44,970 bases of DNA, from the IMG/VR virus record IMGVR_UViG_3300033141_001796, positions 1 through 44,970 of that record. One strand, 5' to 3'. Made by a program: the position numbers and the translations under genes. The stretch comes from a virus. Of this stretch, positions 38,352 to 44,751 are shown piece by piece; positions within the stretch are counted from its first letter, which is position 1, and every line of letters begins with the position of its first letter. The notes below the pieces were generated by a model, which did no database searches, was not told where the DNA came from, and was given only the letters and a program-made list of their open reading frames with translations.

Positions 38352-38436
38352 CGCCGCCCTGCGGAGGTATGAATGGCAGCAGTTTCTCTGGTGGATACCT
38401 TTAGCGAGGATGATGGGAGCCTCGCACGTATCGGCG
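38352..38436 (+). ncRNA. Candidate structured intergenic RNA, closed by a GC stem
   Basis: CGCCG (38352-38356) pairs with CGGCG (38432-38436). Enclosed are AGGTAT (38365-38370) with ATACCT (38395-38400), and GCGAGG (38404-38409) with CCTCGC (38420-38425). The ribosome-binding site of the next gene follows within 15 bases. No coding frame of note. Confidence 0.4.
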
Positions 38437-38459
38437 GTATTTATTGAAAGGACATAACT

Positions 38460-38801
38460 ATGACTATGAACAACGCAAGGATAAAATGCTTCGGTGGATA
38501 CATACCGATTAGAGACATTGAAGCAATAGATACTAAACAAAAAATATGGAAAGGCAAAAGAATAGTCGAAATCGGAACTCCGACTGATGTGCTTGAAGAG
38601 CTATTTTTCAGTAGAGACTATAGTTCAGACAGTGAAATAGACAAGCTGCTCTGTGAAAAGCACATTAAAGACAACAGCATACTTGGCTGTGAGTTCTGGC
38701 TAATACCAAAGGAAAAACTATTGTTCGGCTACGACCCGCCGTCAACTATCTTAAAACCAGACATTAGACCATCAAGCAGCCGACCGAGGATACAAATATG
38801 A
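38460..38801 (+). CDS. Protein of 113 aa, unknown
   Basis: GAAAGGA precedes the ATG. Mixed alpha/beta sequence (MTMNNARIKCFGGYIPIRDI, EELFFSRDYSSDSEIDKLLCE, CEFWLIPKEKLLFGYDPPST). Its TGA overlaps the ATG of the next tiny gene. The family is not recognised. Confidence 0.6.
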   Translation: MTMNNARIKCFGGYIPIRDIEAIDTKQKIWKGKRIVEIGTPTDVLEELFFSRDYSSDSEIDKLLCEKHIKDNSILGCEFWLIPKEKLLFGYDPPSTILKPDIRPSSSRPRIQI

Positions 38802-38869
38802 TAGACATTAAAGATGTTTTGCTGATAGCAATACTAATAACTATATTACTCTGGACACGGAAACGATGA
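38798..38869 (+). CDS. 23-aa single-span membrane peptide
   Basis: MIDIKDVLLIAILITILLWT then RKR: one hydrophobic helix with a positive end. It overlaps the upstream stop and the downstream start, each by ATGA, so it is translationally coupled on both sides, which argues that it is real despite its size. Orientation would be C-terminus inside by the positive-inside rule. Confidence 0.5.
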   Translation: MIDIKDVLLIAILITILLWTRKR

Positions 38870-40173
38870 AGATAAAAATAAAGTCAATAGAAGTAAAGCA
38901 AAAAGAAGGCAAGCGTGCTCGAGGCGACTACGGCGACTTGACGAGGCTGGCCAAGTCGATTAAAGAACACGGACTTATGCATCCAATTGTAGTTGACAAA
39001 GCGACTAGCGGAGACAAAGAATACATTCTCATCGCTGGCGAGCGGCGATTGCGAGCTGCAGTTCTCATCGGACTATCTGAAATAGAAGCAACTTTAGTTT
39101 CGCAGACAACTGCATTAGAGCGCAAGGCAATGGAGCTCGAAGAGAACGTGATAAGGAAAGACTTAACTTGGCCAGAGGAAGTTGAGTGCTTAAGACAGCT
39201 GCACGAATTGCGGCAGCAAATGTATGGAGCTGCGACTCGTGCTAAAGATAACGTTGGCTGGGGAGCTCGAGAGACCGCTGAGGCAGTTGGACGCTCGCTT
39301 GGTTCAGTTGGCGGCGATTTGCGATTGGCAACTGTTCTTAAAGAGCGGCCTGAATTGCTTAAAAAAGTCCGCAAGCTACCAAAGGTCGCTGCTATGAAGA
39401 TAGTGCAGCGAATGGTTGAAGCTGAAGAGCTCAAGCGCCAGATGGACAAAAAGGAGTTAGTAATCACTGCAGACTTGCGGCTAGGCGACTGCTGCGATTT
39501 AATCGATGAGATAGAAGACCATTCAGTAGATTGTTTACTAACCGACCCGCCTTTTGGCAATCCTGGCATCGTTAAGACTGGCCAGACGCACGTATCATCG
39601 TATAACGTTACTGAGTCCAACGTAAGCACACTTGAGACTATGTTTCCAGTTTATAAAGTGCTTATTCCTAAGTTAGCAAAGAAACTGAAAATCGGAGCTC
39701 ACGTTTATATTTTCTGTGGAATGGGCGAAGCTTACTGTTTTCTAATGAAAACACTAGCTGAAAACGGTTTCCTAATGGATGACCTTCCGCTCATCTGGTA
39801 TAAGAAACGCTCATCGGTTATCGGCAAGGACTTTCACTATCTTTCGAGTTATCAAGCATGCTTATTCGGACATAATCAAGAGCGTAAAAGACCGCTAAAA
39901 AAGCCAATAAACAATGTAATTATTGCAGCTACAATAGCTCCGCAGATGAAAGTGCATCCGTTACAGATAACTGATGCAGTCTTGCGGCCGCTAATAGAAA
40001 ACAGCACAGTTCCTGGCGAGCTCGTGCTTGATTGTTTTGCTGGCAGCGGAGCGGTGTTAAAAACTGCAGAGCAGTTGCAGCGTCGAGCTATCGGCTTTGA
40101 GCTCGACGAAGGAAATTATTTACGAGCAATAAAATGGTTAAGTGAGACGAAAGGAGAGCAAAATGAAACTTGA
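38866..40173 (+). CDS. ParB-like domain fused to DNA methyltransferase
   Basis: A 435-residue fusion. Residues 1-105 carry the ParB motifs: LMHPIVV, GERRLRAA (59-65), and EENVIRKDL (92-100). Residues 130-160 (WGARETAEAVGRSLGSVGGDLRLA) look like a helix-turn-helix of the ParB/KorB type. Residues 200-435 are a beta-class-order methyltransferase with catalytic DPPF (227-230) and, near the end, the SAM-binding DCFAGSGAV (389-397). It should methylate adenine N6 or cytosine N4 and may be guided by the ParB part. A ParB-type domain on phage methylases is known; the match of its intact ParB motifs with a palindrome family in this genome is notable. Confidence 0.85.
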   Translation: MKIKIKSIEVKQKEGKRARGDYGDLTRLAKSIKEHGLMHPIVVDKATSGDKEYILIAGERRLRAAVLIGLSEIEATLVSQTTALERKAMELEENVIRKDLTWPEEVECLRQLHELRQQMYGAATRAKDNVGWGARETAEAVGRSLGSVGGDLRLATVLKERPELLKKVRKLPKVAAMKIVQRMVEAEELKRQMDKKELVITADLRLGDCCDLIDEIEDHSVDCLLTDPPFGNPGIVKTGQTHVSSYNVTESNVSTLETMFPVYKVLIPKLAKKLKIGAHVYIFCGMGEAYCFLMKTLAENGFLMDDLPLIWYKKRSSVIGKDFHYLSSYQACLFGHNQERKRPLKKPINNVIIAATIAPQMKVHPLQITDAVLRPLIENSTVPGELVLDCFAGSGAVLKTAEQLQRRAIGFELDEGNYLRAIKWLSETKGEQNET

Positions 40174-40339
40174 CACACGCACGTTACTGGAAGTGCAATA
40201 TCAAGTTGCACGGAAACTATTCAACGGACTTGCTGACAAAGGCGGTCATCTGTCTCAATGGATAGACGGCTATCGAGCCGCATCAGAAGTTGTTAGGAAA
40301 GAACTGCGTAGACTTTACGTAAAATCCAAAGGAGCCTAA
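40163..40339 (+). CDS. Small basic protein, 58 aa
   Basis: ATG 40163 is preferred because AAAGGAG lies just before it (the frame is open back to 40142 within the methyltransferase gene). Basic helix-rich sequence (QVARKLFNGLADKGGHLSQWIDGYRAASEVVRKELRRLYVKSKGA). Function unknown; it separates the methyltransferase from the DNA polymerase genes. Confidence 0.6.
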   Translation: MKLDTRTLLEVQYQVARKLFNGLADKGGHLSQWIDGYRAASEVVRKELRRLYVKSKGA

Positions 40340-40340
40340 A

Positions 40341-41441
40341 ATGCTAGTTCAAGACACAGGTCCTCGAGACGCAAAGATAATGCTAGTCGGTGAGGCTCCT
40401 GGTGAAGAGGAAGAACGTATAGGGAAGCCGTTCGTTGGAGCAGCTGGCAAGATGCTTAGGCAAATGCTCAGCCACGTAGGGATTGATTATAACAGCTGCT
40501 ATGTAACTAACGTTATGAACGTCCGGCCTCCCGGGAATAATTTTAGGTATTTCTACAACGGCAAGCTTCCGAGCCGCGAGCTTGAACGTGGATGGCAGCA
40601 GCTGCAAAACAAAGTTGCTTCAATACGTCCAGATGTAACTATCTTGCTCGGCAACGAGCCGCTAAAAGCTCTTTGTAACAAAAGCGGAATTAGCAACTGG
40701 CGTGGCACTTGGCTATCGTTCAGAGGAATAAATGTTTTGCCAACTTACCATCCATCCTATGTTTTGCGTCAATATGGCGACCATCCAATTGTCGAGCTGG
40801 ACTTAATGAAAGCTGCTACACAGAAGCCAGCTGCTGAGCCAACATTTATCCTGCAGCCAACGCTCAAACAAACAATTGACTGGCTATCAACTGCGCTCGA
40901 TAGCGATAGTCGCATTGGCTTCGACATTGAAACTATAGGCAAGCATGTTAGGTGCTTAGGATTATCGAGCAATCGGTCAACTATCTGTATTCCGTTTATT
41001 AAGTTTCCATCATCGGATTTAGTCAGTCCGTCTAGCTCAACGATTGTTCAAGTGTCTGGTATCTCTGGCCACTCGAGCTCATACTGGTCAGCTAGTGAAG
41101 AAATTGCTATCATCGATGCAATAGACAAACTGTTCAGAAGCGGCATTGAAATAGTTGGACAAAATAGCATTAGCTTCGATGCTCCGTTGTTAGCTGAAGA
41201 GTTCGGACTGACAATTGCTAATCACTACATAGACACAATGCACTTATGGCACTGTTTGTATCCTGAGTTGCCAATGAGCTTATCGTTTTTATGCTCTGTG
41301 TTAACTAACTATCCGAACTACTGGACAGAGATGGACTCTACTAATGACAAAAGTCTGTGGCGATACAACTGCTTCGATGCGTTAGTTACACTAGAGATTA
41401 GCTACAAGCTCGAGAAAGAGGCGAAGGAGACTAAAGTATGA
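40341..41441 (+). CDS. Uracil-DNA-glycosylase-like domain fused to a 3'-5' proofreading exonuclease
   Basis: A 366-residue fusion. Residues 17-40 (GEAPGEEEERIGKPFVGAAGKMLR) and 134-143 (PTYHPSYVLR) are the two active-site blocks of family 4-type uracil-DNA glycosylases; the N-terminal cysteines of the iron-sulfur form are absent. Residues 190-360 are a DnaQ-like exonuclease with FDIET (D195, E197), GQNSISFD (D280) and YNCFD (Y342, D346), the three Exo motifs of family A polymerases. The polymerase domain is in the next gene, with a 4-bp ATGA overlap. Together they look like a polymerase split in two, with a uracil-sensing part at the front. AAAGGAG precedes the start. Confidence 0.8.
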   Translation: MLVQDTGPRDAKIMLVGEAPGEEEERIGKPFVGAAGKMLRQMLSHVGIDYNSCYVTNVMNVRPPGNNFRYFYNGKLPSRELERGWQQLQNKVASIRPDVTILLGNEPLKALCNKSGISNWRGTWLSFRGINVLPTYHPSYVLRQYGDHPIVELDLMKAATQKPAAEPTFILQPTLKQTIDWLSTALDSDSRIGFDIETIGKHVRCLGLSSNRSTICIPFIKFPSSDLVSPSSSTIVQVSGISGHSSSYWSASEEIAIIDAIDKLFRSGIEIVGQNSISFDAPLLAEEFGLTIANHYIDTMHLWHCLYPELPMSLSFLCSVLTNYPNYWTEMDSTNDKSLWRYNCFDALVTLEISYKLEKEAKETKV

Positions 41442-42727
41442 CTACTCTATGGAATACCTACAAAACTCACGTCCATCCGCTTGCTGAAGCGTTATCAGCT
41501 GCACAACAACGCGGAGTTCTAATTGACACAGATGCAAGAGAGAAGCTTATCGATGATTTTAATGCACGCGTTGAGGCGACTAAACAAGAAATAAACTCCA
41601 TTGCTGGACGAGAGGTCAATCCAAACAGCTACAAACAGATGAAGGAGTTGCTATATGACGAGATGAGACTGCCTGTTATTTACAAAGCAGGCAGGCCAAC
41701 TACAGATGAAGATGCGCTTTTGCGCTTGCACAAACGCTATCCAGATGAGCCGATACTAACTGCAATTATTAAGTATCGAAAAGACACTAAACTAGTTGCA
41801 ACGTTCCTAAAGGCTAAACTAGACAGCGATGGGCGAATGCGGACTAGTTACAATGCATCAGGCACTAAAAACTTTCGCATCAGCTCATCGAAAAACCTCT
41901 GGGGTTCAGGAATGAACTTGCAAAATATACCAGTTGGAAAGCGGCCTGGAGTGGCTAACATTAGACAACTGTTTATTGCTAGTCCTAACTGCTCGTTTGT
42001 CAAAGGTGATTTAGTTCAGGCCGAAACAATGGTAGTTGCTCGGATACTTTGTCGCTTCAGAGACTACTACCTATGGAACAGATACTCTAACGAGCTAAAC
42101 TTTGACATACATAAATGGGCGGCCTCAACTATTTTTGGTGTAAGTGAACAGAGCGTAGATAAACATCAAAGGGACATAGGCAAATTAGCAAATCACGCGA
42201 GTAACTATTGTGCAGGCCCTAAAGTCATCCAGTCCGCTGCGTTAAAGTATGGCATTGAAGGCGTAGACTATCAAATGGCTAAACACATAATTGAGACAAG
42301 ACGCAAAGCACTACCAGGTCTGTCTCGCTGGTGGAAGCACGTAGAGAGAACAATTAGGAAAACTCGGGCGCTTACTACTTGTCTCGGCAGACGCCGGCTG
42401 TTCTTTGGTCGACTTGACGACAACACAACTTTGCGAGATGCAGTTGCATTCGAGCCGCAGTCAGTTGTTGGCGATGTCTGCAATACTATCTTCCGTCGAG
42501 TCTATGCAATGTATGCTCAATTGCCGGCTGACGATTTGGCGAGTCCGCTGCCAGTTTTGCAAGTGCACGATGAGGTAGTAGTTGAGTGTCCAGATGATAC
42601 TGTTGAAAGTGTTAAGCAGGCAATTGTTTCTGCGGCAGTTGTTCCGCTGCGACTAAACGATGATATGTCTCCGCTGATTATACCGATTAAAATAACAGTT
42701 GGAAAAAACTGGCGTGATTGTAATTAA
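41438..42727 (+). CDS. DNA polymerase, family A polymerase domain only
   Basis: A 429-residue protein with motif A VKGDLVQAE (D191), motif B R245-x3-K249-x3-H253-x3-Y257 (HQRDIGKLANHASNYCAG) and motif C LQVHDE (H377-E379). It lacks its own 3'-5' exonuclease, which is in the preceding gene. In motif B the residue equal to E. coli Pol I F762 is His, and the following YG is YC, both unusual. Motif A is also atypical (DLVQAE for DYSQIE). It probably replicates the phage genome with the UDG-exonuclease partner. Confidence 0.9.
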   Translation: MTTLWNTYKTHVHPLAEALSAAQQRGVLIDTDAREKLIDDFNARVEATKQEINSIAGREVNPNSYKQMKELLYDEMRLPVIYKAGRPTTDEDALLRLHKRYPDEPILTAIIKYRKDTKLVATFLKAKLDSDGRMRTSYNASGTKNFRISSSKNLWGSGMNLQNIPVGKRPGVANIRQLFIASPNCSFVKGDLVQAETMVVARILCRFRDYYLWNRYSNELNFDIHKWAASTIFGVSEQSVDKHQRDIGKLANHASNYCAGPKVIQSAALKYGIEGVDYQMAKHIIETRRKALPGLSRWWKHVERTIRKTRALTTCLGRRRLFFGRLDDNTTLRDAVAFEPQSVVGDVCNTIFRRVYAMYAQLPADDLASPLPVLQVHDEVVVECPDDTVESVKQAIVSAAVVPLRLNDDMSPLIIPIKITVGKNWRDCN

Positions 42728-42833
42728 AGGGCGGCGAAAGTAAAAGAATGTTAACTCTTTTATGCGAAGACAGAAACCAAAATGGTGGAAAACATAGTTC
42801 TGCTGAGGCGGACTCAGCAGAACTAGCCGCCCT
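42728..42833 (+). ncRNA. Candidate structured RNA, four-stem cloverleaf-like
   Basis: AGGGCGGC (42728-42735) pairs with GCCGCCCT (42826-42833) as an 8-bp closing stem. Inside are TAAAAGA (42741-42747) with TCTTTTA (42756-42762), ACCA with TGGT (42776-42786) and an 11-bp hairpin AGTTCTGCTGA (42796-42806) with TCAGCAGAACT (42814-42824). The next gene's ribosome-binding site follows. It starts right after the polymerase stop and has no open frame of interest. Not a tRNA: no anticodon arm or T-loop consensus. Confidence 0.5.
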
Positions 42834-42857
42834 CTAAAAGAGAAAGGAGATTGAAAA

Positions 42858-43193
42858 ATGAATAATGTAGAACAGCAGTCGGACTTCGGTAGAGGATTAG
42901 TTTATTGCATAGGATTATTTCTTGCTCACGCTAGTGAAGCAAAGAATATGCTTTGGATTGATGCTGCTTCAGACCATTTGTTTGAGTTAGAAACTCTTAA
43001 CATTAGAGATAAAAAGCTAAAAAGGGAAATAGAAGACTGGCGAGAAAAAGTGCTCAACTGGAGACACGGCCTCTCCAGAAAGCGTGCAACTGAGGAACAA
43101 ATAGATTGGGCAATTGAGCAAGCGAAAAAGTTTTTATATCAAATAGATAAAAAGATGCTCGGAGTTGACGTAGCAAAGGCTCGATGGGAGTAA
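42858..43193 (+). CDS. Protein of 111 aa, unknown
   Basis: AAAGGAG precedes the ATG. Helical and charged (WIDAASDHLFELETLNIRDKKLKREIEDWREKVLNWRHGLSRKRA). The gene, like those after it, is richer in AT and less rich in AGCT/GAGCT words than the rest, hinting at a different origin for the 42.8 to 44.7 kb block. The family is not recognised. Confidence 0.6.
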   Translation: MNNVEQQSDFGRGLVYCIGLFLAHASEAKNMLWIDAASDHLFELETLNIRDKKLKREIEDWREKVLNWRHGLSRKRATEEQIDWAIEQAKKFLYQIDKKMLGVDVAKARWE

Positions 43194-43198
43194 CGACA

Positions 43199-43504
43199 AT
43201 GAGCATTAGAAAACAGACAAAGTTGTGGACAACAAAAACAGGCAGAAAAATACGTATCTGCGATATGAGCGACAGTCATCTACTTAACGCAGTTAAGATG
43301 TTAAGACGATATGCAAAATCCGCTTACGAAAATGCAATTACTAATGGATATTATTTACTCGGCTCATTGCAAGGTGAAGCGGCAATAGACCACTTGGAAG
43401 ACCAACTTATGAGTTTAGAGGAAGAAAGTCCTGATGAATTTTTGCCAGACATCTACTGGAATATGCTGGATGAATGTGAACGCAGAGGATTGACAAGTGA
43501 ATAG
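43199..43504 (+). CDS. Protein of 101 aa, conserved phage type
   Basis: ATG 43199 is chosen because GGGAG sits eight bases upstream; the frame opens at 43184 in the overlap with the previous gene. The opening IRKQTKLWTTKTGRKIRICDMSDSHLLNAVKMLRRYA is, from memory, a recurring motif in phage proteins of unknown role. The C-terminus is acidic (LEEESPDEFLPDIYWNMLDECE). Its end lies in the repeated RNA-like element. Confidence 0.6.
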   Translation: MSIRKQTKLWTTKTGRKIRICDMSDSHLLNAVKMLRRYAKSAYENAITNGYYLLGSLQGEAAIDHLEDQLMSLEEESPDEFLPDIYWNMLDECERRGLTSE

Positions 43505-43602
43505 AACCGGTGGTGGCTTAGTGGATTTTGTTTTGCGATGAACAATGGCAGGATTGAGTCTATTACCGCAAGCTAAGCATAACACTCCTGCCCGCCGGCT
43601 CT
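43503..43602 (+). ncRNA. Candidate structured RNA, copy A of a repeated element
   Basis: AGAACCGG (43503-43510) pairs with CCGGCTCT (43595-43602) with one A-C mismatch, then TTTTT and a ribosome-binding site. Inner pairs GCTTAG (43516-43521) with CTAAGC (43573-43578) and GGCAGGA (43547-43553) with TCCTGCC (43586-43592) are interleaved, so both together would make a pseudoknot. Copy B is at 43948-44070. Confidence 0.45.
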
Positions 43603-43618
43603 TTTTGAAAGGAGAAAA

Positions 43619-43834
43619 ATGTGTGATACAATAATTTGTGATAGATGCAGGAACTTCGAAGTTCACCCCTCTGGTGTAACACAAATCTGCCACGCACAAA
43701 AAGAAGGTAGCCAAGTCGGAACGCCTTGGATTACTGATGAATACAGAGATAGACGCTTTTGTGGTGATGCAAAAACTTGTAAAGGGTTTATTCCCATTTC
43801 TATAGAGTATCAAAAACAAAGAAAGGAACACTAA
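43619..43834 (+). CDS. Small cysteine-rich protein, possible zinc binding, 71 aa
   Basis: AAAGGAG precedes ATG 43619. Cysteines C2, C7, C10 (MCDTIICDRCRNFEVHPSG), C24, C48 and C54 could bind zinc or form a small knuckle. Family not recognised. Confidence 0.6.
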   Translation: MCDTIICDRCRNFEVHPSGVTQICHAQKEGSQVGTPWITDEYRDRRFCGDAKTCKGFIPISIEYQKQRKEH

Positions 43835-43927
43835 ATGATTGTTACAGCAACGGCAGTTTTTGTTAAAAGTGTTTTTTATAGACTTCAATTAAACAAACAT
43901 ATATTTTTTGAAAGGATAGTAAAATGA
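43835..43927 (+). CDS. Possible 30-aa peptide
   Basis: ATG directly follows the previous stop, with AAAGGA ahead. The product is MIVTATAVFVKSVFYRLQLN then KHIFFERIVK, hydrophobic and basic. Its last bases contain a second ATG with its own AAAGGA that gives only MKPD. It may be a remnant. Confidence 0.3.
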   Translation: MIVTATAVFVKSVFYRLQLNKHIFFERIVK

Positions 43928-43947
43928 AACCAGATTGACAAGTAAAT

Positions 43948-44070
43948 AGAACCGGCGGCGTGTGTGAAACGACCGTGTTAGGGCTGAATTAAGCCACGCC
44001 TGAAACAAGGCTCCACGAGTGCTGACGAGCAAGCAGGTAGCGGGTAATGCCAATCCTGCCCACCGGTTCT
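43948..44070 (+). ncRNA. Candidate structured RNA, copy B of a repeated element
   Basis: AGAACCGG (43948-43955) pairs perfectly with CCGGTTCT (44063-44070), then TTTT and a ribosome-binding site, as in copy A. Inside, GGCGTG (43957-43962) pairs with CACGCC (43995-44000) and GCAGG (44033-44037) with CCTGC (44055-44059). Both copies are preceded by TTGACAAGT-AATAG. Copy B restores the pair that is mismatched in copy A. Confidence 0.45.
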
Positions 44071-44106
44071 TTTTGAAAGGTGGTAAATGATGAAAGAATT
44101 ATATGA

Positions 44107-44391
44107 ATGAAAGAAGACTACGTAAAGATTGTTGTTTGTGAGGATATACCAATTTACTGTCGTGAAAATCCACCAGAAAATGTGCCGATAAAGACGTTTC
44201 TCATTCCTGTTGACAGAATAGATAAGGGATGGGTTGCCAGTTTAGATAGCAAGGAATTGATTTGGAAGAATGGTTTTTTGAAATATAAACCGGCCAATAT
44301 GTCCGCTCAAGTTAAACGACTTTTGAATCTTACAGAACAAAACAGACAACTCCAAGCCGGAAGTAGTTCAAAAGTCACAGGAAAGAGGTGA
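44107..44391 (+). CDS. Protein of 94 aa, unknown; coupled to a 7-codon leader
   Basis: The ATG at 44107 overlaps the stop of a seven-codon open frame (44087-44110, MMKELYE) that carries the good start signal AAAGGTGG, so translation is probably coupled. The product (MKEDYVKIVVCEDIPIYCRE, FLIPVDRIDKGWVASLDSKELIWKNGFLKY) looks like a small beta-rich domain with a helical tail LTEQNRQLQ. The tail's DNA is nearly repeated in the next gene. Confidence 0.55.
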   Translation: MKEDYVKIVVCEDIPIYCRENPPENVPIKTFLIPVDRIDKGWVASLDSKELIWKNGFLKYKPANMSAQVKRLLNLTEQNRQLQAGSSSKVTGKR

Positions 44392-44395
44392 ATAA

Positions 44396-44686
44396 ATGTG
44401 CTGTGCTATAAAATGTGTTCGTTGTGGAGCTGTTAGTTATAATGAATCTGGCAAAACCCCTTTAACTTGCAATGCTTGTTATGAGAAACTCCAAAATCGA
44501 GAGGCTAAACTTGAAGTTGAAACTAAGCGGCTTTTGACCGAACACGAAATGGATAGGAAACATATTGAGTATGTCGAACAGATAAACGCTAATCTTGCAG
44601 AACAAAATAAGCAACTCCAAGTTGAGATAGAACGTCTGCAAAAGCGATTGACTGTGTTAGAAGAGCAAGCCCTGAAAGGAGAGTAA
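44396..44686 (+). CDS. Zinc-ribbon plus coiled-coil small protein
   Basis: A 96-residue protein with CVRCG and CNAC (a four-cysteine ribbon, residues 7-32) followed by a long charged coiled coil (LEVETKRLLTEHEMDRKHIEYVEQINANLAEQNKQLQVEIERLQKRLTVLEEQ). Start supported by AAAGAGGTG. Function unknown. Confidence 0.6.
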   Translation: MCCAIKCVRCGAVSYNESGKTPLTCNACYEKLQNREAKLEVETKRLLTEHEMDRKHIEYVEQINANLAEQNKQLQVEIERLQKRLTVLEEQALKGE

Positions 44687-44689
44687 AAA

Positions 44690-44725
44690 ATGAAAAAGCT
44701 GGATTGGTTTGCTAAAAAGAAATAA
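44690..44725 (+). CDS. Possible 11-aa peptide
   Basis: MKKLDWFAKKK, placed exactly behind a perfect AAAGGAG signal, with stop at 44723-44725. It may be a small peptide, a leader that couples the next gene, or chance. Confidence 0.25.
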   Translation: MKKLDWFAKKK

Positions 44726-44751
44726 ACAAACTATAGCTAAGGAGCAACTAA

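Noticed and set aside
42728-42833. tRNA gene
   Set aside because: The cloverleaf-like shape lacks the D-loop and T-loop consensus, the stems have the wrong lengths and there is no plausible anticodon arm.
44022-44029. Hammerhead ribozyme core (CTGACGAG) in copy B of the repeated RNA element
   Set aside because: The second conserved core block (GAAA with its flanking stem) and the cleavage-site triplet are not in the right places.
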